Positions 7,630-16,564 of a DNA stretch of 32,318 nt are shown here, piece after piece (the stretch's first letter is position 1; every line of letters starts with the position of its first letter). Where the stretch lies: positions 1-32,318 of the forward strand of contig NZ_LGIA01000041.1 in assembly GCF_001270965.1 (NCBI RefSeq), written 5' to 3'. The notes beneath the pieces are model-generated. The model saw only the letters and a list, made by a program, of their open reading frames with translations, had not been told where the DNA came from and ran no database searches. The position numbers and the translations under genes are program-made. This stretch comes from Sunxiuqinia dokdonensis. GTDB taxonomy: Bacteria; Bacteroidota; Bacteroidia; Bacteroidales; Prolixibacteraceae.

Positions 7630-8154
7630 ATGAAAACTGGAAAATTTAAAATGGCTTTTTTACTTGCAGGATTGATTGTTTTTTCTGCATCGCAGGCAAT
7701 GGCACAACCTCATTGTTGTAACTCAAACTGGTCGGTAAACGCTAATGCCCAATGGTGGAACAACAATACCCCGGCGGAATATGCCTTATCAGCCGAACAA
7801 ATTACGGAAATCAATGAGCTACGTAAAAACAGTTACGAAAAAAAGCTCCCAATCGAAAATGAGCTTCGCAGTTTAAGGATGGAATACCAGGCAGCCAATT
7901 CAAATCCCAACCTGGATGTAAAAAAGGTGAAATCACTGAGAAGCACTATCCGCGATAAAGAAGAAAAGATTGAGGATATCAACCTGGAAACAAAAGTTCA
8001 GGTAAAAAAACTTCTTACTGAAAAGCAGCTTACCTACTTTAACAACAACAATTACAATTGGTGGGATATGTCGGAAAACTGCTGGTATGCCGGTAATATG
8101 GACATGAAATCACGCAGGCAAATGATGATGTCGCGCCGCAGCAATTGTTGGTAA
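7630..8154 (+). CDS. Spy/CpxP/ZraP-like periplasmic heavy-metal sensor/chaperone
   Basis: A 174-residue protein with a signal peptide (FLLAGLIVFSASQAMAQ, cleaved after about 25). The core (about 52-140) is helical with the LTXXQ-like pattern: YALSAEQITEINELR and later LLTEKQLTYF, separated by a long charged helix, as in Spy, CpxP and ZraP. Mature N- and C-terminal ends are rich in Cys, Trp, Asn and Met (HCCNSNW; MSENCWYAGNMD), likely metal ligands. Members of this group buffer metals or protect periplasmic proteins. It follows the Fur-like gene and a candidate operator, so metal-dependent expression is plausible. Confidence 0.8.
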   Translation: MKTGKFKMAFLLAGLIVFSASQAMAQPHCCNSNWSVNANAQWWNNNTPAEYALSAEQITEINELRKNSYEKKLPIENELRSLRMEYQAANSNPNLDVKKVKSLRSTIRDKEEKIEDINLETKVQVKKLLTEKQLTYFNNNNYNWWDMSENCWYAGNMDMKSRRQMMMSRRSNCW

Positions 8155-8205
8155 ACACCAGTTCGGTTTTTTAAAAAACAAGCGATAAAAAGAAAGGAGA
8201 ATGTT

Positions 8206-8439
8206 ATGATGGATGGATTTGGGTGTCACGGATGGGGAATGGGAATGGGCTGGTGGTGGGTTATAGGGCTCATTATCGTAATTGCCGTTGTTTGGATGGT
8301 TGTTAAAGGAATGAGTCAAAATAACCGCCCCGGCAACCTACCCGTAAGTAAGTCGGCGCTCGATATTTTAAAAGAGCGTTATGCCAAGGGAGAAATTGAT
8401 AAACAAGAATTTGAAGAACGAAAAAAAAATTTAATGTAA
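8206..8439 (+). CDS. Small SHOCT-domain membrane protein
   Basis: A 77-residue protein with one transmembrane helix (about 15-36, WWWVIGLIIVIAVVWMVV) after a Gly/Met/Trp/His-rich start, and a C-terminal SHOCT motif (ALDILKERYAKGEIDKQEFEE). SHOCT tails are short oligomerisation or interaction modules found at the ends of many small membrane proteins. GGAG at about 8195 precedes the 8206 ATG; an ATG at 8201 is out of frame. Twelve bases separate it from the DUF302 gene, so they are probably one operon. Confidence 0.85.
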   Translation: MMDGFGCHGWGMGMGWWWVIGLIIVIAVVWMVVKGMSQNNRPGNLPVSKSALDILKERYAKGEIDKQEFEERKKNLM

Positions 8440-8450
8440 AATAAAAAATC

Positions 8451-8837
8451 ATGAAGTATTACATTGAAAAAACAACAGAGTACGGTTTCGATGAAGCCAT
8501 TGAGAAAGTAACCGAAGAACTTAAAAAAGAAGGATTCGGGGTCTTGACAGAGATTGATGTGCAGGCCACATTGAAAAAGAAACTGGATGTCGATTTCAAA
8601 AAATACCAAATTTTAGGGGCTTGCAATCCGCCATTTGCACATAAAGCACTGCAGGCCGAAAACAAAATCGGAGCCATGCTTCCCTGCAATGTGATTGTGC
8701 AGGAACTGGATGATGGCAAAACAGAAGTAGCTGCCGTTGACCCGATGGCTTCGATGCTGGCGGTTGAAAATGACAAATTAGGGGAAATCGCCAACGAAAT
8801 AAGGGCAAAACTTGAAAAGGTCATTGAAAACGTATAA
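8451..8837 (+). CDS. DUF302 protein
   Basis: A 128-residue protein with the DUF302 fold, covering most of the length: YGFDEAIEKVTEELKKEGFG near the start, the conserved ILGACNPPFAHKAL centre, LPCNVIVQE and a helical C-terminus. There is no signal peptide, so it should be cytoplasmic. The biochemical role of DUF302 is not established; it often occurs beside copper or other metal genes in Bacteroidota and related phyla, and the two conserved Cys here (in GACNPP and LPCNV) fit a ligand-binding role. Confidence 0.85.
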   Translation: MKYYIEKTTEYGFDEAIEKVTEELKKEGFGVLTEIDVQATLKKKLDVDFKKYQILGACNPPFAHKALQAENKIGAMLPCNVIVQELDDGKTEVAAVDPMASMLAVENDKLGEIANEIRAKLEKVIENV

Positions 8838-8881
8838 TACGGCCAGTATTTTAACCTAAAGTATTTAAAAAATCTTTGGAA

Positions 8882-9349
8882 ATGAGAAAACAACTATTGT
8901 TATTAACCTTCGTACTTTTCTGGGTATTCACAGCGAATGCCCAGGAAGGCGAACGGTTAAAAGTAATCACAGGGGTACGTGTTAACCCTTTTGTAATGTA
9001 CGATTTTGACGGTAACAGAACGGAAATAACACGTATCCATGCCGAATTGGGCGCCATGTTCAATAATAAAACCTACCTGTCGGTGGGATACACGCCCTTT
9101 GCCAACGCCATCTACAATTTCAACGAATACTGGTTTGTAGGGTTCGACAAAAAAATCCCGGTATCGTGGGTTTTGGCGGAAGAGTATATGATAGATGAAA
9201 ATAAATTCATCGTACAGACCGGGCCCAATTTCAAATTAGGGAACGTGGGAAATGCGTTTGTATTTTTGTTTACCCCTGTTGATAATATTGACTGGGGCTT
9301 GAAAGTGGGCGCTTTTATTCCTTTAAATGTGGTTTTGCATAAAGATTAG
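8882..9349 (+). CDS. Exported protein of unknown function
   Basis: A 155-residue protein with a signal peptide (LLLLTFVLFWVFTANAQ). The start is taken as the ATG at 8882 (MRKQLLLL); a TTG six bases earlier is less likely. The mature part has alternating hydrophobic/aromatic strands (TYLSVGYTPFANAIYNF, EYWFVGFDKK, FVFLFTPVDN), suggesting a small beta-sheet or partial outer-membrane barrel, about eight strands at most. No family is recognised. It ends 5 bases before the HMA-CDF gene and may be co-transcribed with it. Confidence 0.65.
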   Translation: MRKQLLLLTFVLFWVFTANAQEGERLKVITGVRVNPFVMYDFDGNRTEITRIHAELGAMFNNKTYLSVGYTPFANAIYNFNEYWFVGFDKKIPVSWVLAEEYMIDENKFIVQTGPNFKLGNVGNAFVFLFTPVDNIDWGLKVGAFIPLNVVLHKD

Positions 9350-9354
9350 TTCAC

Positions 9355-10146
9355 ATGTTCAAATCTGTATTTACCATCAGTAAAATGGACTGCCCTTCCG
9401 AAGAATCCCTTATCAGGATGAAGCTGGAAGGGATTTCATCCGTTAAAAACCTGGTTTTTGATATTGAAAACCGGAAGCTGGAGGTATATCATTCAGGCCC
9501 TGTGGATGAAATCCACCAGGCAATCAGCCAGCTAAAATTAGGTGACAAACTCGGAAATACTACCGAAACGGAATTACCGCCCGGTGCAGACGATTCACAA
9601 CAGCTGAAAATACTCTGGTGGGTGCTGGGCATCAATTTTACCTTTTTCGTGGTGGAAATGACCACAGGCTGGATTTCGCACTCCATGGGACTTGTGGCCG
9701 ATTCTCTGGACATGCTGGCTGATTCTATTGTTTACGGGCTCAGCCTTTTTGCAGTGGGTGCGGCCATTTCACGAAAGAAAAAAGTAGCCAAAATCAGCGG
9801 GTATTTCCAGATGGGGCTGGCTACGCTGGGTTTTGCCGAAGTGCTGCGACGTTTTTTCAGCACCAGCGAAACGCCCCTTTTTCAGTGGATGATTATTGTT
9901 TCCATCCTGGCGCTTGCCGGAAACCTGGTTTCGTTGTGGCTCATCAACAAAGCCAAAAGCAAAGAAGCGCACATGCAGGCCAGCGCTATCTTCACTTCAA
10001 ATGATATTATTGTAAATGGCGGGGTTATCCTGGCCGGGGTGCTGGTGTATCTTCTAAACAGCAAATGGCCCGATTTGGTCATTGGTGGTATTGTTTTCAC
10101 TTTTGTGATGCGCGGGGCAGTGAGGATTTTAAAACTTTCGAAGTAA
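9355..10146 (+). CDS. Cation transporter: HMA-like domain fused to CDF-type membrane domain
   Basis: A 263-residue inner-membrane protein. Residues 1-70 form an HMA-like domain with MDCPSEE, where the second Cys of CxxC is missing. Residues about 83-260 form six transmembrane helices of the cation diffusion facilitator type. Helix 2 keeps the Asp pair (VADSLDMLADS), but in helix 5 the usual His four residues before the Asp is Phe (FTSND). There is no C-terminal cytoplasmic domain, which normal CDFs have. It probably moves or senses a divalent metal, but the altered ligands mean specificity or even transport is uncertain. Six bases separate it from a second, broken CDF gene. Confidence 0.8.
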   Translation: MFKSVFTISKMDCPSEESLIRMKLEGISSVKNLVFDIENRKLEVYHSGPVDEIHQAISQLKLGDKLGNTTETELPPGADDSQQLKILWWVLGINFTFFVVEMTTGWISHSMGLVADSLDMLADSIVYGLSLFAVGAAISRKKKVAKISGYFQMGLATLGFAEVLRRFFSTSETPLFQWMIIVSILALAGNLVSLWLINKAKSKEAHMQASAIFTSNDIIVNGGVILAGVLVYLLNSKWPDLVIGGIVFTFVMRGAVRILKLSK

Positions 10147-10152
10147 TCAATT

Positions 10153-11043
10153 ATGGCACACGCGCATGAACATACTACGCAAAAAAGTTACGGAAAAGCT
10201 TTTTCTATTGGCATCGGTTTAAACATCACCTTTGTAGCCGTTGAAACATTTTATGGTTAATTAGCCAACTCATCAGCACTATTAGCCGATGCAGGCCACA
10301 ACGCCAGCGACGTTTTGAGTTTGATTTTTGCCTGGGCTGCAATCAGGCTCGCTTCCATAAAACCCAAAGGAAAATACACTTACGGATTGCGCAAAACAAC
10401 AATTCTTGTATCGATACTCAATGCGCTATTGCTTTTTGGAGCAGTAATAGCCATTGGCTGGGATGCTGTAGGAAAATTCAAAAATCCTGAACCTGTGGCA
10501 GGTACACAGGTAATGATTGTTGCCGGGATAGGTGTGGTAATAAATACCATTACGGCATTGCTGTTTATGAAAGGCCAAAAAGACGACCTGAACATCAAAG
10601 GGGCATTCCTGCACATGGCTGCCGATGCCGGGGTATCGTTGGGAGTGGTTGTTGCCGGGCTATTGATTAACCTCACCGGAATTCAATGGATTGACGCGGT
10701 AATGAGTTTTATTATCATTCTGGTCATCCTTTGGGGCACATGGCGCTTGTTTACCGATTCCATTGATTTAGCGCTGGATGCAGTACCCAAACAAATAAAA
10801 CTTGATAAAGTACGCAACTTTCTTTTATCCGAAAATGGGGTTGAAGATATACACGATTTACACGTTTGGGCAATGAGCACAACAAAGGTGGCACTGACAG
10901 CCCACCTAATAATTCCGGATGGAATTGATGACAATTTTATAAGCGATTTACAACATGAACTCGAACACGAGTTTGGTATCAACCATACAACACTTCAAAT
11001 CGAAAATAAAAGCATAGAAGAAAATTGTGAAATAGATTGCTAA
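10153..11043 (+). pseudogene. CzcD-like CDF metal/proton antiporter with an in-frame TAA at codon 36
   Basis: Read from the ATG at 10153, the frame gives MAHAHEHTTQKSYGKAFS and then ETFYG, a TAA at 10258-10260, and at once LANSSALLADAGHNASDVL, the universal CDF helix-1/2 region. The remainder is a normal CDF: helix 2 HNASD, helix 5 HMAADAGV and a cytoplasmic domain ending LQIENKSIEENCEIDC; total length would be 296 codons. So the gene is complete except for one nonsense codon, probably from a sense codon such as TTA or AAA. A TTG at 10315 could restart translation only after the first helix, so function is doubtful. Sequencing error or readthrough are alternatives. Confidence 0.85.
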
Positions 11044-11052
11044 ATCTGGCTT

Positions 11053-11259
11053 ATGGAAATAAAACATAAATCAACAATCACTTGCCCCGACTGCGGATAC
11101 CAAAAAGAAGAAACAATGCACGAGGGTTCCTGTCAGTTCTTTTATGAGTGTGAAAAGTGTAAATCTGTCTTGAGACCAAAGAAAGGTGATTGTTGTGTAT
11201 ATTGTTCGTTTGGCTCTGTAAAATGCCCTTCAATTCAAAAAGAAAACAGTTGCTGTTGA
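11053..11259 (+). CDS. GDCCVxC-family putative zinc-binding protein
   Basis: A 68-residue protein with three Cys pairs: TCPDCGYQ near the start, ECEKCKSVL in the middle, and the family signature GDCCVYCSFGSVKCPSIQ near the end, plus a terminal CC. Related proteins, some of them selenoproteins, are encoded next to mercury and other metal transporters; here all positions are Cys and no in-frame TGA is involved. Likely a small cytoplasmic zinc-ribbon-like metal binder. It follows the broken CDF by 9 bases. Confidence 0.85.
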   Translation: MEIKHKSTITCPDCGYQKEETMHEGSCQFFYECEKCKSVLRPKKGDCCVYCSFGSVKCPSIQKENSCC

Positions 11260-11381
11260 ACGCTTATTTTTTATTCGTTTAACTAGTGGCAAGGTTGTGA
11301 AAAACAATTCATTATCCAACATCTGCAAAGGAGTGAAATTTATCAACGCCTAAAAATACTTTCTGAAAAAACAAAATCGAT

Positions 11382-11415
11382 TTTGGCAAAAAAAGAATTA
11401 AATATCCTATTTTTG
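11382..11415 (+). promoter_or_regulatory. Putative Bacteroidota promoter for the His-rich protein and efflux operon
   Basis: TTTG at 11382-11385 and TATTTTTG at 11408-11415 fit the -33 (TTTG) and -7 (TAnnTTTG) boxes with a 22-base spacer, slightly longer than usual. The -7 box ends 5 bases before the GTG start at 11421, so a transcript would have almost no leader. Confidence 0.45.
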
Positions 11416-11420
11416 CACCT

Positions 11421-11843
11421 GTGAAAAATAAAATTTATGCCATATCACTCTTGCTATCATTTTTGGTAGTGTTAAGTCATGAGATGATTCTCCATCATCA
11501 TCATGATGATATGGTGGAAGGTTTATTGAGTAAACAAAGTATAGTTGATTTCCCTGTTGAAAAAAGTAACGAAGGGAATTCTGCCGATGAACACAATCAT
11601 CCCTTTCCTCTTCACCATCATATTTCGGCAACCAGTGATTTTGTTTATGCAAGGACAAACCTTCATAAGTCAAATTCATTTAAAAAAATCACCACATTAT
11701 TTGTGGTGTTACTTGTGTTCCAGAATGATTATTTTGAACCTCCCTGCTCGAAAAGTCAATATTATAGAAGGGAACAGATTATATTAAATTCCCTCTTTGC
11801 CCCGGAAGCCAATGCTTTACGGGGGCCTCCTTCTATTGTTTAA
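11421..11843 (+). CDS. His-rich exported/membrane protein of unknown function
   Basis: A 140-residue protein starting with GTG at 11421 (MKNKIYAISLLLSFLVVLSH). The hydrophobic N-terminus is a signal peptide or anchor, directly followed by EMILHHHHDDM and later HNHPFPLHHH, two His clusters suited to binding Ni, Zn, Co or Cu in the periplasm. A second hydrophobic stretch (TTLFVVLLVF) lies at about 92-101. Similar small His-rich proteins often precede RND metal pumps in Bacteroidota; I do not recognise a named family. It sits upstream of the complete efflux operon and of a structured leader. Confidence 0.7.
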   Translation: MKNKIYAISLLLSFLVVLSHEMILHHHHDDMVEGLLSKQSIVDFPVEKSNEGNSADEHNHPFPLHHHISATSDFVYARTNLHKSNSFKKITTLFVVLLVFQNDYFEPPCSKSQYYRREQIILNSLFAPEANALRGPPSIV

Positions 11844-11858
11844 ATTTTACAGTTTCTT

Positions 11859-11925
11859 AATGAATGCATGCGATAACTGTTTTATCGTCCATGATTTATA
11901 TGCATTCATTCAATCAGTTTTTTTT
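11859..11925 (+). terminator. Nested stem-loop before the RND operon (terminator or attenuator)
   Basis: Perfect 11-base arms AATGAATGCAT (11859-11869) and ATGCATTCATT (11900-11910) enclose an inner hairpin CGATAA/TTATCG (11871-11876, 11882-11887). Seven bases later comes a run of eight T. It could end the His-rich gene's transcript or act as an attenuator in the leader of the RND adaptor gene, which starts 20 bases after the T-run. Confidence 0.55.
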
Positions 11926-11945
11926 AAATTTAAATAATATTTTCA

Positions 11946-13451
11946 ATGAAAATCAAGATATTTTTATTTGCAGTACTTGCGATATTTTTAGCAAGTTGCA
12001 ATACCAACCATAACCATGAAATCGAAGAACCGCATCATGACGAGGTTAAAATCCAGTTAACTGCTTACAGCAACGAATTTGAACTTTTTGCCGAAGCCGA
12101 CCCGTTTACGGTAGGCCAATCCTCCGAAATTTTGTCGCATTTTTCTCATTTACCAAGTTTTAAAGCATTGGAAAGTGGAAGCATGACCATCCGCCTGATT
12201 GTAAATGGCAAAGAAACAAGGCAAACATTGGAGAAACCAACACGAAAAGGCATTTACAAATTTGAATTAAAACCTGAAACTTCAGGAAAAGGTCAATTGG
12301 TTTTTGATATAGTAACAGAAAAAGGAAACTTTCAATTAACAGTTCCCGAAGTAGAGGTTTTTGCGGATGACCATGATGCCATTCATGCGGGAGAAGATAT
12401 TGTTGTTTCGTCAACCAATGCCACGGTATTTACTAAGGAGCAATCGTGGAAAATTGATTTTGCAACGGCACATCCAAAAACAGAACCATTCGGCCAGGTC
12501 ATCAGGACTACTGCCCGGGTTGAATCTGCCCAGGGTGACGAAACGCTTATTTCTGCGAAAACAAACGGCATTGTCAAGCTTTCTGCCAACAATATATTGG
12601 AAGGGAAACCCGTATCGAATGGACAGGTCCTGTTTTCAATCTCCGGAAGTGAATTAGCAAATAATAATTCTGCAACCCGTTTTTCGGAAGCCCAAAACAA
12701 TTACGAAAAGGCAAAAGCCGATTATGAAAGGTTGGCAGAATTGGCAAAAGACAAAATTGTTTCGGAAAAAGAGCTGCTCAACGCGAAAAATCAATTCGAG
12801 AACGCGAAAGTGATTTATGATAATCTGAACAAAAACTTCAATCCATCGGGGCAAAATGTGGCCAGCACAATGACCGGCTACGTAAAACAGGTTTTTGTGC
12901 AAAACGGGCAATATGTAGAAGCCGGACAACCCATTGTGATTATCTCACAAAATAAAACGCTTTTGCTGCGGACAGAAGTCCAACGAAAATTCGCACCAAT
13001 CCTGGGTACGATTAATTCGGCGAACATTCACACGCTTCATGATAATCAGACCTATTCTCTTGAAGAATTAAACGGCAAAATGGTGTCGGTTGGCAGAAAT
13101 ACCAACAGCGATAATTATTTAATCCCATTGAGTTTGCAGATTGACAATAAAGGCACTTTTGTACCAGGTGGTTTCGTAGAGTTATTCCTAAAAACACTAA
13201 CAAACGCACAAGCACTGACAATACCTAACTCAGCGTTACTGGAAGAACAGGGAAATTATTTTGTTTTTGTACAAATTACACCGGAGCTCTTTGAAAAAAG
13301 GGAGGTAAAGACAGGCGCAACTGATGGCTTAAAAACTGAAATTCTTCAAGGACTTTCTCAGGATGAACGCCTTGTAACCACTGGAGCAATTCTGGTGAAA
13401 CTTGCACAGGCTACAGGTACTTTAGACGCTGAATCAGGTCACAATCATTAA
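11946..13451 (+). CDS. Efflux RND periplasmic adaptor lipoprotein (CusB/CzcB-like)
   Basis: A 501-residue membrane-fusion protein. The signal peptide ends in a lipobox (IFLASC, Cys18), followed by a His-rich stretch NTNHNHEIEEPHH. Residues about 30-140 form an extra N-terminal beta domain, then the lipoyl, alpha-hairpin (ATRFSEAQNNYEKAKADYER onward, about 240-290), beta-barrel and membrane-proximal domains. It ends in SGHNH. The long N-terminal domain is a feature of CzcB-type heavy-metal adaptors. Eleven bases before the pump gene, it is the first gene of a complete tripartite system. It would span the periplasm between pump and channel and may bind metal through its His-rich ends. Confidence 0.93.
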   Translation: MKIKIFLFAVLAIFLASCNTNHNHEIEEPHHDEVKIQLTAYSNEFELFAEADPFTVGQSSEILSHFSHLPSFKALESGSMTIRLIVNGKETRQTLEKPTRKGIYKFELKPETSGKGQLVFDIVTEKGNFQLTVPEVEVFADDHDAIHAGEDIVVSSTNATVFTKEQSWKIDFATAHPKTEPFGQVIRTTARVESAQGDETLISAKTNGIVKLSANNILEGKPVSNGQVLFSISGSELANNNSATRFSEAQNNYEKAKADYERLAELAKDKIVSEKELLNAKNQFENAKVIYDNLNKNFNPSGQNVASTMTGYVKQVFVQNGQYVEAGQPIVIISQNKTLLLRTEVQRKFAPILGTINSANIHTLHDNQTYSLEELNGKMVSVGRNTNSDNYLIPLSLQIDNKGTFVPGGFVELFLKTLTNAQALTIPNSALLEEQGNYFVFVQITPELFEKREVKTGATDGLKTEILQGLSQDERLVTTGAILVKLAQATGTLDAESGHNH

Positions 13452-13462
13452 ACAATAAGGCT

Positions 13463-16400
13463 ATGTTAAATAATATTATAAAATTTTCACTTAATAATAA
13501 GTATTTGGTAATACTTGCTTCTGTTGTTTTGGTGGTTTTCGGGGTAAGGACTGCCACAAACATGGACGTGGACGTATTTCCCGACCTCACCGCACCAACG
13601 GTTGTTGTAATGACCGATGCACATGGTATGGCTTCGGAAGAAGTGGAACGTTTGGTTAGTTTTCCTATTGAAACAGCCGTAAACGGAGCCACCGGTATTC
13701 GAAGGGTGCGTTCGGCTTCATCGCAGGGTTTTTCTTTTGTATGGGCCGAATTTGATTGGGGAACCGATATTTACAAGGCCCGCCAGATTGTAAGCGAAAA
13801 ACTAATTGCCGTTTCATCGCTTATGCCTTTGGGCGTTGGACAACCTATGCTCGCCCCGCAATCCAGCATTATGGGCGAAATCTTCTTTGTGGGCTTACAG
13901 GCCGACAGCACCAGCATGATGGAATTGCGCACCATTGCCGAATGGAATGTAAAACCACTAATATTGGCTACCGGCGGGGTTTCTCAGGTAACAATTATTG
14001 GAGGCGATTACAAACAATACCAGATATTGGCAGACCCACAAAAAATGAAATATTATGATGTTTCATTGATGGAATTGGCTAATGTTAGTAAGGGGATTAG
14101 CAATAATTCTTCAGGTAGCGCCATTCGACAATATGGAAACGAATTTGTTGTTCGCGGGATTGCCCGGACCTCGGATTTGGAAGCACTGGGCAATTCATAT
14201 ATAAAGTCAAGAAACGGGAAACCTGTAAGGGTTCGCGATGTGGCAGAAGTGAAAATCGGAGGCGCTGTAAAAATGGGGCATGCTTCTGAAAATGCAACAC
14301 CGGCGATTATTATTTCCATATCGAAGCAACCCAACACAAACACCCTCGATGTTACGGAACGAATTGAAGAAAACCTGGCCGTCCTTCAGAAAACCCTTCC
14401 GGCAGACATTCGAATGGACACGAAGATTTTTCGCCAGGCCGATTTTATTGAAACTTCGGTGAGCAACGTACAACGTGCATTAATTGAAGGAGGAATTTTT
14501 GTTGTTATCATTCTTTTCCTTTTTCTGGGTAGTTTTCGCACTACAATAATTTCCCTGCTTGCCATTCCCTTATCGCTGCTTGGCGCTATTTTAGTTCTCA
14601 ATGCTTTGGGTTTAAACATTAACACCATGAGTTTGGGAGGAATGGCGATTGCAATTGGTTCGCTGGTTGACGATGCCATTATTGATGTGGAGAATGTTTA
14701 CAAGCGCTTGCGGCAAAATCAACAAAAACCAAAAGCAGGAAGGCAATCATCGTTTACCGTTGTATTTGAGGCTTCAAAAGAAATAAGGTCATCCATCCTA
14801 AATGCGACGTTAATTATAATGGTAGCATTTTTACCACTGTTTTTTCTATCGGGCATGGAAGGCCGGATGCTGCAACCTCTGGGTATATCATTTATTGTTT
14901 CTTTGTTTGTGTCGCTGATAGTGGCCATGACCCTGACCCCGCTGTTGACAAAGTTGCTGCTGACCAACGAAAAATATCTTGCCAAAAATGAAAAAGAAAA
15001 ATGGTTGGTACGTAAACTTTCATACCATTATGAGAAAGCGCTTTCCTGGTCGTTGAATCACAAAAGCCTTGTTATCCTTTCCACACTTGCCATGTTTATT
15101 GTTTCACTTTTTGTATTTTCTTCAATGGGACGTAGCTTTTTACCAGAGTTCAACGAAGGTTCCCTTACTTTATCGGTAGTAACCCAACCCGGAACTTCAT
15201 TGGAAGAAAGCAACCGCCTGGGCAATTTGGTAGAAACTGAATTATTAACGATTGATGAAATAGAAAGCACCGCGAGAAGGACAGGCCGGGGGGAATTGGA
15301 CGAACACTCGCAAACGGTGAACAGTGCGGAAATAGATGCAAATTTTAGACTGGATGAACGCAGCCGCGAGGAGTTTATGGCAGATGTTCGGGAAACAATT
15401 GCCCGTATTCCAGGTATTGCAGCAACAGTGGGGCAACCGCTCGGGCACCGCATCGACCACATGCTTTCGGGCACAAGGGCAAACATTGCCATTAAGATTT
15501 TTGGCACCGATTTGAATAAAATGTTCACACTCGGTAACCAGATTAAAAGTTCAATTGTGGACATCGAGGGTTTGGTGGACGTAAATGTTGACCAGCAGAT
15601 TGAGATACCACAACTTCAGATTAAAGCCAACCGCGAGATGTTGGCATATTACGGAATTACTGTAGAGCAATTCAATGCGTTTGTTGATGTTGCCTTCGGA
15701 AGCGAAAAACTGGCAGATATTTATGAAGGCCAGCGACGCTTCGATTTGGTGTTGCGGCTGAATAAAAATTACACGGAAACAATAGAAGGTGTACGTTCGG
15801 CTTTAATTGATACACACGATGGTAAAAAAGTGCCATTGGAAGAGGTTGCAGAAATTATTTCTGTTTCCGGGCCAAGTTCCATCAGCAGGGAAAATGTACA
15901 GCGCAAGGTTGTTATTGCCGCAAACGTGGCAGGCAGGGATTTGCGTGGAGTGGTTGAAGATATACAGGCGAGGGTAAATGAGAACATTGAATTTCCCGAA
16001 GGATATCGCGTAGAATACGGCGGACAGTTTGAAAGTGAGGCAAAAGCATCGAGAACCTTGTTGTTTACTTCCATTCTTGCAATATTAATTATTTTCCTTT
16101 TACTGTTTCAGGAATTCAGAAATTTCAAACTTGCAGGTATCATATTGCTCAACCTGCCCCTGGCATTGATTGGCGGTGTATTTGCAATCTATTTTACATC
16201 AGGCGTTTTAAGCATTCCAGCAATTATCGGCTTTATAACACTTTTTGGTATTGCAACCCGAAACGGAATCCTGCTGATTTCAAACTATCAACGGCTTCAG
16301 GCGAAAGGAACATCCTTAAATGAAACTGTCATAAATGGCTCATCCGACCGTTTGAACGCTATTTTAATGACTGCTCTTACAGCAGCCCTTGCATTAATAC

Positions 16401-16564
16401 CATTGGCTATGAAGGGTGACTTGCCTGGCAACGAAATTCAAAGCCCGATGGCGCAGGTAATTTTAGGCGGTTTACTTACCTCCACCTTGCTTAATATATT
16501 TATCGTTCCCATAGTTTATAGCATTCTAAATAACCGTGGAATCATTAAAACGAAAAATTCATGA
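13463..16564 (+). CDS. Heavy-metal efflux RND pump (CusA/CzcA family)
   Basis: A 1033-residue inner-membrane proton/metal antiporter. It shows the family opening NIIKFSLNNKYLVILAS, the heavy-metal RND block PDLTAPTVVVMTDAHGMASE, twelve predicted helices in two halves, and the helix-4 proton-relay region AIAIGSLVDDAIIDVEN (Asp403, Asp404, Glu410). That motif differs from both the DFG-type (Co/Zn/Cd) and the AAIVMIEN-type (Cu/Ag) signatures and resembles the divalent-cation group with VDDAxxDVEN, so monovalent Cu/Ag export is less likely. Length is normal with no interruption. Its stop overlaps the channel gene start by four bases (ATGA). Confidence 0.95.
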   Translation: MLNNIIKFSLNNKYLVILASVVLVVFGVRTATNMDVDVFPDLTAPTVVVMTDAHGMASEEVERLVSFPIETAVNGATGIRRVRSASSQGFSFVWAEFDWGTDIYKARQIVSEKLIAVSSLMPLGVGQPMLAPQSSIMGEIFFVGLQADSTSMMELRTIAEWNVKPLILATGGVSQVTIIGGDYKQYQILADPQKMKYYDVSLMELANVSKGISNNSSGSAIRQYGNEFVVRGIARTSDLEALGNSYIKSRNGKPVRVRDVAEVKIGGAVKMGHASENATPAIIISISKQPNTNTLDVTERIEENLAVLQKTLPADIRMDTKIFRQADFIETSVSNVQRALIEGGIFVVIILFLFLGSFRTTIISLLAIPLSLLGAILVLNALGLNINTMSLGGMAIAIGSLVDDAIIDVENVYKRLRQNQQKPKAGRQSSFTVVFEASKEIRSSILNATLIIMVAFLPLFFLSGMEGRMLQPLGISFIVSLFVSLIVAMTLTPLLTKLLLTNEKYLAKNEKEKWLVRKLSYHYEKALSWSLNHKSLVILSTLAMFIVSLFVFSSMGRSFLPEFNEGSLTLSVVTQPGTSLEESNRLGNLVETELLTIDEIESTARRTGRGELDEHSQTVNSAEIDANFRLDERSREEFMADVRETIARIPGIAATVGQPLGHRIDHMLSGTRANIAIKIFGTDLNKMFTLGNQIKSSIVDIEGLVDVNVDQQIEIPQLQIKANREMLAYYGITVEQFNAFVDVAFGSEKLADIYEGQRRFDLVLRLNKNYTETIEGVRSALIDTHDGKKVPLEEVAEIISVSGPSSISRENVQRKVVIAANVAGRDLRGVVEDIQARVNENIEFPEGYRVEYGGQFESEAKASRTLLFTSILAILIIFLLLFQEFRNFKLAGIILLNLPLALIGGVFAIYFTSGVLSIPAIIGFITLFGIATRNGILLISNYQRLQAKGTSLNETVINGSSDRLNAILMTALTAALALIPLAMKGDLPGNEIQSPMAQVILGGLLTSTLLNIFIVPIVYSILNNRGIIKTKNS

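Noticed and set aside
11053-11259. Selenoprotein
   Set aside because: Some GDCCVxC proteins use selenocysteine, but here every motif position is encoded as Cys and no in-frame TGA is involved.
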